Assembly (NCBI RefSeq): GCF_036345995.1
Contig: NZ_CP107796.1
Coordinates: 2,852,001-2,916,000, forward strand
Reading direction: 5' to 3'
Source: Streptomyces sp. NBC_00557
GTDB lineage: Bacteria > Actinomycetota > Actinomycetes > Streptomycetales > Streptomycetaceae
DNA: 64,000 nt
Position 1 is the stretch's first letter. Each line of letters begins with the position of its first letter. The notes below the pieces were generated by a model, which saw only the letters and a program-made list of their open reading frames with translations, was not told the DNA's origin and did not search any database. Below are positions 1 through 8,046 of the stretch, piece by piece. A program made the position numbers and the translations under genes.

Positions 1-469
1 CGGCGAGGAGCCGGGAGGTGGGCTCCAGGCCGAGACGCAGGCCGTGGTCGGTGAGGAGGCGGCCGGCGAAGGCGTGGTACGTGGAGATCAGCGGCTCGCC
101 CGGCGGGTTGTCCGGGTCCGGCCGGAAGAAGTCGGCGCCGGGCGCCGCCGTCGCGGGATGGCGGTCGGGTGACGGGAGGGCGTCCGGATCGGTGACGCCG
201 GCCTTGATCAGCGCCTTGCGGACGCGTTCGGCCAGCTCACCGGCCGCCTTGTTGGTGAAGGTCAGGCCGAGGACCTGCTCGGGGGCGACCTGGCCGGTGC
301 CGACCAGCCAGACGACGCGCGCGGCCATCACGGTGGTCTTGCCCGAACCGGCTCCGGCCACGATCACCTGCGGGGCGGGCGGCGCGGTGATGCAGGCCGT
401 CTGCTCCGGGGTGAACGGGATGCCGAGGAGCTCTTTGAGCTGCTCGGGGTCGGTGATACGGGCGGGCAT
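1..469 (-). CDS. adnB: UvrD/REP-family ATP-dependent DNA helicase, AdnB-type (N-terminal part only)
   Basis: This is the N-terminal 156 residues of a superfamily 1 helicase; the gene runs off the left edge. The start MPARITDPEQLKELLGIPFT is followed by a Walker A motif GAGSGKTT at residues 39-46 and the motif Ia-like LTFTNKAAGELAERVR. AdnB pairs with AdnA in actinobacteria to resect double-strand breaks for recombination. The neighbour transcribed just before it, with a C-terminal nuclease, is the AdnA-type subunit, and AdnA-then-AdnB is the order known in mycobacteria. The start codon ATG is at 469-467. A 220-bp gap with phased repeats separates the two subunit genes, which is unusual for such a pair. 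The AdnB assignment rests on gene order because the C-terminus is not visible. Confidence 0.85.
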   Translation of the reverse strand, partial: MPARITDPEQLKELLGIPFTPEQTACITAPPAPQVIVAGAGSGKTTVMAARVVWLVGTGQVAPEQVLGLTFTNKAAGELAERVRKALIKAGVTDPDALPSPDRHPATAAPGADFFRPDPDNPPGEPLISTYHAFAGRLLTDHGLRLGLEPTSRLLA

Positions 470-550
470 GTCGAAAGAGGCTAGCGGCGGCCACTGACAG
501 CCGAGGACGCATACACCCGGCGCGGAGGAAGAAGCGCAGGTCAACCCGTA

Positions 551-680
551 TGGTGCGGTCCCGTGTGGTGCGGTACGTCACCCGGGCGCGGGAGGCCGCT
601 GGTGCGGTACGTCACCGGGTACCGGAGGCTCTGGTGCGGTACGTGCGGGACGTCACCCAGGTGCCGGGTGCGGTACGGCG
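551..680. repeat. Five phased GGTGCGGT-type repeats between adnA and adnB
   Basis: Copies of GGTGCGGT begin at 552, 567, 601, 633 and 667, giving steps of 15, 34, 32 and 34 bp, about three helical turns for the larger steps. The copies at 567-582 and 601-616 are identical over GGTGCGGTACGTCACC, an imperfect dyad of the form GGTG-N2-GTAC-N2-CACC. The other copies are partial. The array lies upstream of the adnB start, which is read to the left. It could be a cluster of protein-binding sites or a decayed minisatellite. The same GCGGTACGTCACCGG core recurs at 59378. Confidence 0.7.
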
Positions 681-690
681 CCGCAGGCCC

Positions 691-3600
691 TCACTCGACC
701 ACGTGCCGCCCCTCGGGCCGGGCGCTGCACGAGGCGCGGAACGCGCAGTGCGTGCAGTGCTGGCCGGTGTTCGGCGTGAACCGCTCGTCGAGGACCTTGC
801 CGGCGGCGGTGGCCAGCAGTTCGCCGACCCACTCCCCCGACAGCGGCTCCTGGGTCTGCACCTTGGGCAGGCTCTCGCCGCCGTCGCGCTGGGCGGCGCC
901 CTGTCGGAGGTGGACCAGTTCGGCGCCGCCGGGTTCGGGCCGTACGCCGTCGAAGGCCTCGTCGACGGCGCCTTCGCGGACGGCGAGCTGGTAGACGGCG
1001 AGCTGGGGGTGGCGGGTGACCTCGGCGGCGCTGGGGGCCTGTTTGCCGGTCTTGAAGTCCACCACGTAGGCGCGGCCCTCGCCGTCCGTCTCCACGCGGT
1101 CCATCTGGCCGCGGATGCGGACCTGGTAGTCGCCCGCTTCGAGGGTGACGTCGAAGTCCTGCTCGCTCGCCACCGGGGTGCGTCCGGCGCGGTCCAGCAC
1201 ATGCCAGTTCAGGAAGCGTTCGAGCGCCGCGCGCGCGTTGTCCTTCTCCTGCCGGGACTTCCAGGGCGCGTCGAAGGCGAGCGCGTTCCACACCGAGTCC
1301 AGGCGTTCCATGAGGACGTCGAGGTCGGCCGGGCTGCGGCCGGAGGCGACCTCGTCGGCGAGGACGTGGACGACGTTGCCGAAGCCCTGCGCGGTGGTGG
1401 CCGGGGCGTCGGCCTTCACCTCGCGGCCGAGGAACCATTGCAGCGCACAGGTGTTGGCGAGCTGGTCCAGGGCGCTGCCGGAGAGCACGACCGGCCGGTC
1501 GCGGTGGCGCAGCGGCACCTTGCTCTCGGTCGGGTCGTACATGCCCCACCAGCGGTAAGGGTGCGCGGACGGCACCAGCGGGCGGCCGTCCTCGTCGGTG
1601 AGGGCGGCGAGCCGGGCCAGGCGGCGGGCGGCGGCCTCGCGCAGGGCCGCGGACGCGCGCGGGTCGACGGTGGTGGCGCGCAGCTCGGCGACGAGCGCGG
1701 CCACCGACAGCGGGCGGCGGGGGCGGCCGGTGACGTCCTTCGGCTCGACGCCGAGCTCGGTGAGGAAGCGGGACGGCTGGTCGCCGTCGTCGGCCGGCGC
1801 CTTCACGGCGGTGACGACAAGGCGTTCGCGCGCGCGCGTGGCGGCCACGTAGAACAGCCGGCGCTCCTCGGCGAGCAGTGCGCCCGGCGGGAGCGGTTCG
1901 GCCAGTCCGTCCCGGCCGATGCGGTCGGCCTCCAGGAGGGAGCCGCGGCGGCGCAGGTCGGGCCACAGCCCCTCCTGGACGCCGGCGACGACGACCAGCC
2001 GCCACTCGAGGCCCTTGGAGCGGTGCGCGGTCATCAGGCGGACGGCGTCGGGGCGTACCGCGCGGTGCGTGAGCGTGTCGGCGGCGATGTCCTCGGCCTC
2101 GATCTCCTCCAGGAAGTTCAGCGCGCCGCGGCCTCCGGTGCGCTCCTCCGCGCGGGCGGCGGTGGCGAACAGCGCGCACACGGCGTCCAGGTCCCGGTCG
2201 GCGTTGCGGCCGGCCGCGCCGCCGCGCCGGGCGGCCCGTTCCAGACGGGCGGGCCACGGCGTGCCCTCCCACAGGTCCCACAGCGCCTCTTCGGCCGTAC
2301 CGCCGCCCGCGAGGCGTTCGCGGGCCTTGCGGAGCAGCGCGCCGAGGCGTTGCGCCCCGCGCGCGTACGCCGGGTCATGCACGGCGAGGCGTTCGGGTTC
2401 GGCGAGCGCCCGTGCGAGCAGTACGTCGGACGGGGGCGGCAGCGGGTTCCCGGCCGCGCGTTCCTCCTCGCGCAGGGCACGCCCCAGGCGGCGCAGGTCG
2501 GCCGGGTCCATGCCCGCCAGGGGGGAGGCGAGCAGGGTGAGCGCGGTCTCGGTGTCGAGCCACGAGGAGTCCGGGGCCGATTCGGCGGTGTCCTCCTGCT
2601 CGGCGCCGTCTTGGGGGGCGGGGATCCCGGGGGCGGTGTCCGAGGCGGTGGCCTGTTCGGAGGCGGATGCCTCCCGTTCCGGTTCCGCTTCCGAGGCCGC
2701 CTCTTCGGCGTCCTCGGCTTCGTCGGCCGAGCCTTGGCTCTCGGCGCCGGCCGCGATCGTGTGCTCCTCGTGGCGCCGCGCCTCCGCCGTGGCCACCGCG
2801 CGCAGGGCCGTCAGCAGGGGGGCCACCGCCGGCTCGTGGCGCAGGGGCAGGTCGTCGCCGTCGACGTCCAGCGGGACGCCGGCCGCGGTGAGGGCGCGGC
2901 GCAGGGTTGGCAGGCTGCGGGAGCCGGCCCGGACCAGGACGGCCATGTCGCTCCAGGCGACGCCGTCCTCCAGGTGGGCGCGGCGCAGGATGTCCGCGAT
3001 GTTGTCCAGCTCCGTACCGGCCGTCGGGTACGTGTAGACCTCGACGCGGCCCCCGTCCCGTACGGCGGCCGGCTCGCGGTGGGCGCGGACCTCGTCGGCG
3101 GGCAGCCGGGGCAGGGGCATGCGCTGGGTGATCCGGCGGGTGGCGGCCAGCAGGGCGGCGCCGGAGCGGCGGCAGGTGCGCAGCACTTCGACGGGGGCGG
3201 GACGGCCGTCCGCGCGCGGGAAGGCCGCAGGGAAGTCGAGGATGCCGTTCACGTCCGCGCCCCGGAAGGCGTAGATCGACTGGTCGGGGTCGCCGAAGGC
3301 GAGCAGGGTACGGCCGTCGCCGGCCAGTGCGTGCAGGAGCCGGACCTGGGCGGGGTCGGTGTCCTGGTACTCGTCGACGTACACCGCGTCGTACTGGGCG
3401 GCGAGCCGTACGGCGTTCTCGGGGCGGCGGGCGAGCAGGACCGCGCGGTGGACCAGTTCCGCGTAGTCGATCACACCCTGCATGTCGAGCACGTCGAGGT
3501 ACTCGGCGAGGAACGCGGCGGCGGCGCGCCAGTCGGGGCGGCCGATGCGGCGGGCGAAGGCGTCGAGCGCCTCGGGGCCCAGGCCCAGCTCCCGGCTGCG

Positions 3601-4173
3601 GGCGAGGACCGCGCGTACCTCGTCGGCGAAGCCGCGCGTGGTCAGGCAGGCGCGCAGCTCGTCGGGCCAGCGCACATGCGCCAGTCCGAGCCGCTGCAGG
3701 TCGGGCTGCCCGGCGAGCAGCTCGCGGACGGTGACGTCCTGCTCGGGGCCGGAGAGCAGCCGGAGCGGCTCGGCGAACAGGCCGCTGTCCTGGTGGGCGC
3801 GCACCAGCGCGTAGCAGTACGAGTGGAAGGTGGTCGCCCGGGGCGCGCGGGCGGCGCCGATGCGCAGGGCCATGCGGTCGCGCAGTTCGACGGCGGCCTT
3901 GCGGCTGAAGGTCAGCACCAGGATGCGCTCGGGGTCGGCGCCGCGGGCGATGCGTGCGGCGACGGATTCCACGAGGGTGGTCGTCTTGCCGGTGCCGGGT
4001 CCGGCGAGGACGAGGAGGGGGCCGCTGCGGTGGTCAACCACGGCGCGCTGTGCCGCGTCCAGACGAGGGGGAGCCGCCGTGGCCGGCGGGGTCCGGACCA
4101 GCCGGTACGCGCCACGGCTCCCCTGCCGCACCGGAGGGTGCGGCAGTCGCCTGGCGGTGGAGGAGGAGCTCAC
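691..4173 (-). CDS. adnA: AdnA-type helicase-nuclease (UvrD motor plus RecB-type nuclease domain)
   Basis: This protein of about 1,160 residues has a UvrD/REP ATPase followed by a C-terminal PD-(D/E)XK nuclease. Visible motifs are Walker A GPGTGKTT (residues 58-65), Walker B VYVDEYQDTDPAQ, the helicase VI-like FYVAATRARERLVV, and the nuclease core YVVDFKTGKQ near the end. A terminal cluster HCTHCAFRASC fits the Fe-S-binding cysteines of AddB/AdnA nuclease domains. An acidic linker rich in Glu and Ala interrupts the motor at roughly residues 470-530. The enzyme is expected to unwind and degrade broken DNA ends together with AdnB. The GTG at 4173 was taken as start; an in-frame start at 4218 adds 15 residues and neither has a strong Shine-Dalgarno sequence. 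The mycobacterial homologue is about 100 residues shorter. Confidence 0.9.
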   Translation of the reverse strand: MSSSSTARRLPHPPVRQGSRGAYRLVRTPPATAAPPRLDAAQRAVVDHRSGPLLVLAGPGTGKTTTLVESVAARIARGADPERILVLTFSRKAAVELRDRMALRIGAARAPRATTFHSYCYALVRAHQDSGLFAEPLRLLSGPEQDVTVRELLAGQPDLQRLGLAHVRWPDELRACLTTRGFADEVRAVLARSRELGLGPEALDAFARRIGRPDWRAAAAFLAEYLDVLDMQGVIDYAELVHRAVLLARRPENAVRLAAQYDAVYVDEYQDTDPAQVRLLHALAGDGRTLLAFGDPDQSIYAFRGADVNGILDFPAAFPRADGRPAPVEVLRTCRRSGAALLAATRRITQRMPLPRLPADEVRAHREPAAVRDGGRVEVYTYPTAGTELDNIADILRRAHLEDGVAWSDMAVLVRAGSRSLPTLRRALTAAGVPLDVDGDDLPLRHEPAVAPLLTALRAVATAEARRHEEHTIAAGAESQGSADEAEDAEEAASEAEPEREASASEQATASDTAPGIPAPQDGAEQEDTAESAPDSSWLDTETALTLLASPLAGMDPADLRRLGRALREEERAAGNPLPPPSDVLLARALAEPERLAVHDPAYARGAQRLGALLRKARERLAGGGTAEEALWDLWEGTPWPARLERAARRGGAAGRNADRDLDAVCALFATAARAEERTGGRGALNFLEEIEAEDIAADTLTHRAVRPDAVRLMTAHRSKGLEWRLVVVAGVQEGLWPDLRRRGSLLEADRIGRDGLAEPLPPGALLAEERRLFYVAATRARERLVVTAVKAPADDGDQPSRFLTELGVEPKDVTGRPRRPLSVAALVAELRATTVDPRASAALREAAARRLARLAALTDEDGRPLVPSAHPYRWWGMYDPTESKVPLRHRDRPVVLSGSALDQLANTCALQWFLGREVKADAPATTAQGFGNVVHVLADEVASGRSPADLDVLMERLDSVWNALAFDAPWKSRQEKDNARAALERFLNWHVLDRAGRTPVASEQDFDVTLEAGDYQVRIRGQMDRVETDGEGRAYVVDFKTGKQAPSAAEVTRHPQLAVYQLAVREGAVDEAFDGVRPEPGGAELVHLRQGAAQRDGGESLPKVQTQEPLSGEWVGELLATAAGKVLDERFTPNTGQHCTHCAFRASCSARPEGRHVVE

Positions 4174-4430
4174 GTGATCGGCCGGTCCTGGTGTGCGTGC
4201 TGGTGGGCGGGCGGTCACGCGCGCGTGACGGTGGCCGCGGGGTGAGCGGGACGCGTGCAGCCGACGCTACGCCGCCGCACCGGACGGAAGCAGGGCTTCC
4301 GCTTCTTCCCTCGGGGCGCTGGAGCCACGCGAGTCCCGCATCCCTCGAACGTACGTCATGTCACGGAAGTCCCCGGCGTCACCCGAATGGGCTAGCGGCT
4401 CTCGTCGAGGGCATCGGATGGCGGAAGCTG

Positions 4431-4817
4431 TCAGGTGTGACCCTCCGCACTCGCCCCGCCGTCCCACCGGGCCCGCCGCACGTCGAGCCGCGGCAGATGC
4501 CCCTCGGCGCTTTCGGCCGCCTCCTTCAGCGGCGTGCCCTCGGCGCGGTAGTGGGCGAGCGCGCGCAGCTCGTGGCCGGGCAGCAGCACCCCGTCGGCCC
4601 GGACGACCCGCCACCACGGAACGGCGCCGCCGTAGAGCGACATCACCCGGCCGACCTGGCGCGGCCCGCCTTCCTCGAGCCATTCGGCGACGTCGCCGTA
4701 CGTCATGACCCGTCCCGGCGGGATCCGCTCGGCGGCCTCGAGGACCCGCTCGGCGTACTCCGGAAGGGCATCCGCGTGCTCCTCGCGCGTGTCGTGGGCA
4801 GGGCTCTGCTCGCTCAT
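4431..4817 (-). CDS. Alkyltransferase-like protein (ATL), MGMT fold without the acceptor cysteine
   Basis: A 128-residue single-domain protein of the Ada/MGMT DNA-binding family. It has the helix-turn-helix region IPPGRVMTYGDVAEWL and the core GGAVPWWRVVRADGVLLPG. Active methyltransferases carry PCHRV at this place. Here the motif is PWWRV, so the alkyl-acceptor cysteine is replaced by tryptophan, the hallmark of ATL proteins. ATLs bind O6-alkylguanine, flip it out and direct the lesion to nucleotide excision repair. The start at 4817 (MSEQSPAHDT) fits the family length; longer in-frame starts would add a low-complexity leader. It lies beside the AdnAB pair in a repair-gene neighbourhood. Confidence 0.88.
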   Translation of the reverse strand: MSEQSPAHDTREEHADALPEYAERVLEAAERIPPGRVMTYGDVAEWLEEGGPRQVGRVMSLYGGAVPWWRVVRADGVLLPGHELRALAHYRAEGTPLKEAAESAEGHLPRLDVRRARWDGGASAEGHT

Positions 4818-5003
4818 TCGCCCCATCCTGCCGCACCCCACCGACATCGACGCGGGGACCGCGGGCAACGGCCCTCTCGCCCCCGCACGGCGCGTGGGGC
4901 AGACTGTGCGCCCGCGCATCCGCACCCTGATGCCCGCGTGTGCCGGTCAGGCATGCCACCATCGTGCGGGCGGTGACTGGTGATACGAGACCAAGAAGAG
5001 ACC

Positions 5004-7973
5004 ATGAAGCAGCAGGGCGTGCACCCCGAAGGCGCGGCGGGCACCCCTGACGCCGCCGCGCGCCCCGACGCGGCCGGGAGCAGTGGCGACGCGCGGCAGG
5101 ACACCGGTCCGCGCACCGGCACCGACGACGGCACACGCCCGCGCGAAAGCGCGGACAACGACGGCTCGCGCACGCCTGCGTACGACCCGTCCGGCGAGGA
5201 CGACGGCACGCGCGCGCGTGCCCGTGGCGACGCCGACGGTGGCACCGAGGTCGACGCCGACGGTGACGCCAAGGGCTCGTCCGTGCCGGAAAACGCGCCT
5301 CCCGATCGCGGTCCGGGCCAGGACGGCGATCCGCACGCGGAGGCCGTGGAGGGCGATCCGCATGCGGAGGCCGTGGAGGGCGACGAACCGCTGCTCCCCG
5401 CGCGCGTGCACCGCCCCTCCGATCTCATGCGGCTCCTGGTGGGCGTGCTCGCCATCGCGGTGCTGCTCGCGATCGCCGCGTTCGCCCACGGCACCACCTC
5501 GGGCTTCGAACAGGACATCAACAAGGGCACCGGTCAGGCCCCCGACCTGCTCATCAAGATCGCGGGGCTGGCGTCCAGCATCGCGATCCTGCTCGTGCCG
5601 GTCGCCTTCGCGATCGAACGGCTGATCAAACGCGACGGTCTGCGCATCGCCGACGGCGTCCTCGCCGCGGTCCTCGCCCACGGGGTGACCCTCGCCACCG
5701 ACCTGTGGGTCGCCCGCGCCGCCCCGGGCTCGATCCAGGAGGCGCTCACCCAGCCCTCCCCGAGTGACCTGCACGCCCTGACCGATCCCGTGCACGGCTA
5801 TCTGGCGCCCGTCATCGCCTATATGACGGCCGTCGGCATGTCCCGCAGACCCAGATGGCGCGCGGTGCTGTGGATCGTCCTGCTGCTCGACGCGTTCTCG
5901 ATGCTGGTCACCGGCTACACGACCCCGTTCTCGATCATCCTGACGGTGCTGATCGGCTGGACCGTCGCCTACGGCACGCTGTACGCGGTCGGCTCCCCCA
6001 ATGTGCGCCCCACCGGGCAGACGCTCATGGCGGGCCTGCGGCACGTCGGCTTCCGCCCGGTCAGCGCGGCCCGCGAGGAGGCCGTGGAGTCGGAGAACGG
6101 CGACCGCGGCCGCCGCTACTTCGTCACCCTGGAGGACGGGCCGCCGCTGGACGTCACGGTCGTGGACCGGGAACAGCAGGCCCAGGGCTTCTTCTACCGC
6201 GCGTGGCGCAATCTCACCCTGCGCGGCTTCGCCACCCGCTCCAGCCTCCAGTCGCTGCGCCAAGCGCTGGAACAGGAGGCGCTGCTGGCGTACGCGGCCA
6301 TCGCGGCCGGCGCCAACGCGCCCAAGCTGATCGCCACGTCCGAGCTCGGTCCCGACGCCGTCATGCTCGTCTACGAGCACACCGGCGGGCGCACGCTGGA
6401 CTCGCTGGCCGACGAGGAGATCACCGACGAGCTGCTGCACAAGACCTGGCAGCAGGTGCGGGCGCTGCAGTCGCGGCGCATCGCCCACCGCAGGCTCGCG
6501 GGTGACGCGATCCTGGTGGATCGTTCCGGCAATGTGATCCTCACCGAACTGCGCGGCGGCGAGATCGCGGCCGGCGAGCTGCTGCTGCGCATGGACGTGG
6601 CGCAGCTGGTCACGACGCTCGCCCTGCGGGTGGGCGCGCAGCGGGCGGTGGCCTCGGCGGTCCGTGTACTCGGACCCGACGCGGTCGCCGACTGCCTGCC
6701 GCTGCTCCAGCCGATCGCGCTGACGCGCTCCACGCGCGCGACCCTGCGCAAACTGGCCCGGGAACAGGCCCAGCGCGAGCGCGAGGCAGTCCTGGAGGCC
6801 TCCCGGAACTCCAAGCAGACGCGCCCGGAGGAAGCCGGTGCGCAGAACCAGGAAGCCGGTGCGCAGGGCGCGGACGCCCTCAGAAAGGCCGACAAGAAGG
6901 CCGTACGCGCGCAGGCGCGGGCCGAGAAGCGGGCCATCGACGAGGCCCTGGAGGAAGCGCGTGAGGAGGACCTGCTCACGCAGATCCGCCACGAGGTGCT
7001 GCGGATCAGGCCGCAGGCGCCGGTGGAGCCGGCCCGGCTGGAGCGGGTGCGGCCGCGCACACTGATCAGTTTCATCGCCGGCGCCATCGGCGCGTACTTC
7101 CTGCTGACGCAGCTCACGCACATCGAGTTCGGGCCGCTCATCGCGGGCGCCCAGTGGGGCTGGGTCGTGGCGGCCGTGCTCTTCTCGGCGCTCAGCTACG
7201 TGGCGGCGGCGATGCAGCTTCTCGGGTTCGTGCCCGAGCGGGTGCCGTTCCTGCGGGCCGTGGCGGCCCAGGTGGCCGGCTCGTTCGTGAAGATCGTCGC
7301 ACCCGCGGCGGTCGGCGGCGTCGCCCTGAACACGCGGTATCTGCAGCGCGCGGGCATCCGTCCGGGGCTCGCGGTGGCGAGCGTGGGCGCCTCGCAGCTG
7401 GCCGGGCTCGGCTTCCACATCCTGATGCTGCTGTCCTTCGGCTATCTCACCGGCACCGAGAAGACGCCGTCCCTGTCGCCGTCCCGGACGGTCATCGCCG
7501 GCCTGCTGACGGTGGCGGTGCTGGTGCTCGTCGTGACGTCCGTGCCGTTCCTGCGGAAATTCGTCGTCACGCGCGTGCGCTCGCTTTTCGCCGGAGTCGT
7601 GCCCCGCATGCTCGACGTGCTGCAGCGGCCGCAGAAACTGATCACCGGCATCGGCGGCATCCTGCTGCTGACGTTCTGCTTCGTGATGTGCCTGGACGCC
7701 TCCATCCGCGCGTTCGGCCACGGCTCGGCCTCCCTCAGCATCGCCAGCGTCGCGGTGGTGTTCCTCGCCGGCAACGCCCTCGGCTCCGCCGCGCCCACAC
7801 CGGGCGGCGTGGGCGCCGTCGAGGCGACCCTGACCGTCGGCCTGATCGCCGTCGGGCTGCCCAAGGAAGTCGCCGCCCCGGCCGTCCTGCTGTACCGCCT
7901 GCTGACCCTGTGGCTGCCGGTGCTGCCGGGCTGGCTCGCCTTCAACCAGCTCACCCGCAAGGGAGCCCTGTAA
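5004..7973 (+). CDS. Membrane protein: degenerate kinase-like domain fused to a YbhN/MprF-type flippase domain
   Basis: A 989-residue multi-pass protein. Residues 1-140 are charged and disordered, with a direct repeat GDPHAEAVE. Residues about 140-330 hold several membrane segments. Residues about 345-585 resemble an APH/RIO-like kinase fold, with the catalytic-loop-like RIAHRRLAGDAILVD and, where DFG is expected, ILTELRGGEIA. The usual aspartates are missing, so it is probably a pseudokinase. A charged Ala/Arg/Glu-rich linker (about 590-670) leads to a C-terminal block of about eight helices ending in TPGGVGAVEATLTVGLIAVG, typical of lysylphosphatidylglycerol synthetase/YbhN membrane domains (UPF0104). 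The start at 5004 has the purine-rich AAGAAGAG upstream. A role in lipid or glycan translocation controlled by the kinase-like module is an inference. Confidence 0.8.
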   Translation: MKQQGVHPEGAAGTPDAAARPDAAGSSGDARQDTGPRTGTDDGTRPRESADNDGSRTPAYDPSGEDDGTRARARGDADGGTEVDADGDAKGSSVPENAPPDRGPGQDGDPHAEAVEGDPHAEAVEGDEPLLPARVHRPSDLMRLLVGVLAIAVLLAIAAFAHGTTSGFEQDINKGTGQAPDLLIKIAGLASSIAILLVPVAFAIERLIKRDGLRIADGVLAAVLAHGVTLATDLWVARAAPGSIQEALTQPSPSDLHALTDPVHGYLAPVIAYMTAVGMSRRPRWRAVLWIVLLLDAFSMLVTGYTTPFSIILTVLIGWTVAYGTLYAVGSPNVRPTGQTLMAGLRHVGFRPVSAAREEAVESENGDRGRRYFVTLEDGPPLDVTVVDREQQAQGFFYRAWRNLTLRGFATRSSLQSLRQALEQEALLAYAAIAAGANAPKLIATSELGPDAVMLVYEHTGGRTLDSLADEEITDELLHKTWQQVRALQSRRIAHRRLAGDAILVDRSGNVILTELRGGEIAAGELLLRMDVAQLVTTLALRVGAQRAVASAVRVLGPDAVADCLPLLQPIALTRSTRATLRKLAREQAQREREAVLEASRNSKQTRPEEAGAQNQEAGAQGADALRKADKKAVRAQARAEKRAIDEALEEAREEDLLTQIRHEVLRIRPQAPVEPARLERVRPRTLISFIAGAIGAYFLLTQLTHIEFGPLIAGAQWGWVVAAVLFSALSYVAAAMQLLGFVPERVPFLRAVAAQVAGSFVKIVAPAAVGGVALNTRYLQRAGIRPGLAVASVGASQLAGLGFHILMLLSFGYLTGTEKTPSLSPSRTVIAGLLTVAVLVLVVTSVPFLRKFVVTRVRSLFAGVVPRMLDVLQRPQKLITGIGGILLLTFCFVMCLDASIRAFGHGSASLSIASVAVVFLAGNALGSAAPTPGGVGAVEATLTVGLIAVGLPKEVAAPAVLLYRLLTLWLPVLPGWLAFNQLTRKGAL

Positions 7974-8046
7974 CGGCAGGCGGCGGACGTACCTCGTACG
8001 GCCCGCGCCCCGCGCGCCCCGGCGTGCGCGCCCTCAGGATGGGAGC

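Noticed and set aside
550..4245. Long plus-strand open frame opposite adnA
   Set aside because: It is the GC-rich antisense shadow of the helicase gene. It has no domain and no ribosome site, and the minus strand carries all the UvrD and nuclease motifs. Similar long shadows (for example at 14202-19748) were left out for the same reason.
4345..4365. Possible LexA/SOS box (CGAACGTACGTC) upstream of adnA
   Set aside because: Only one half fits the CGAAC-N4-GTTCG consensus; the other half is missing.
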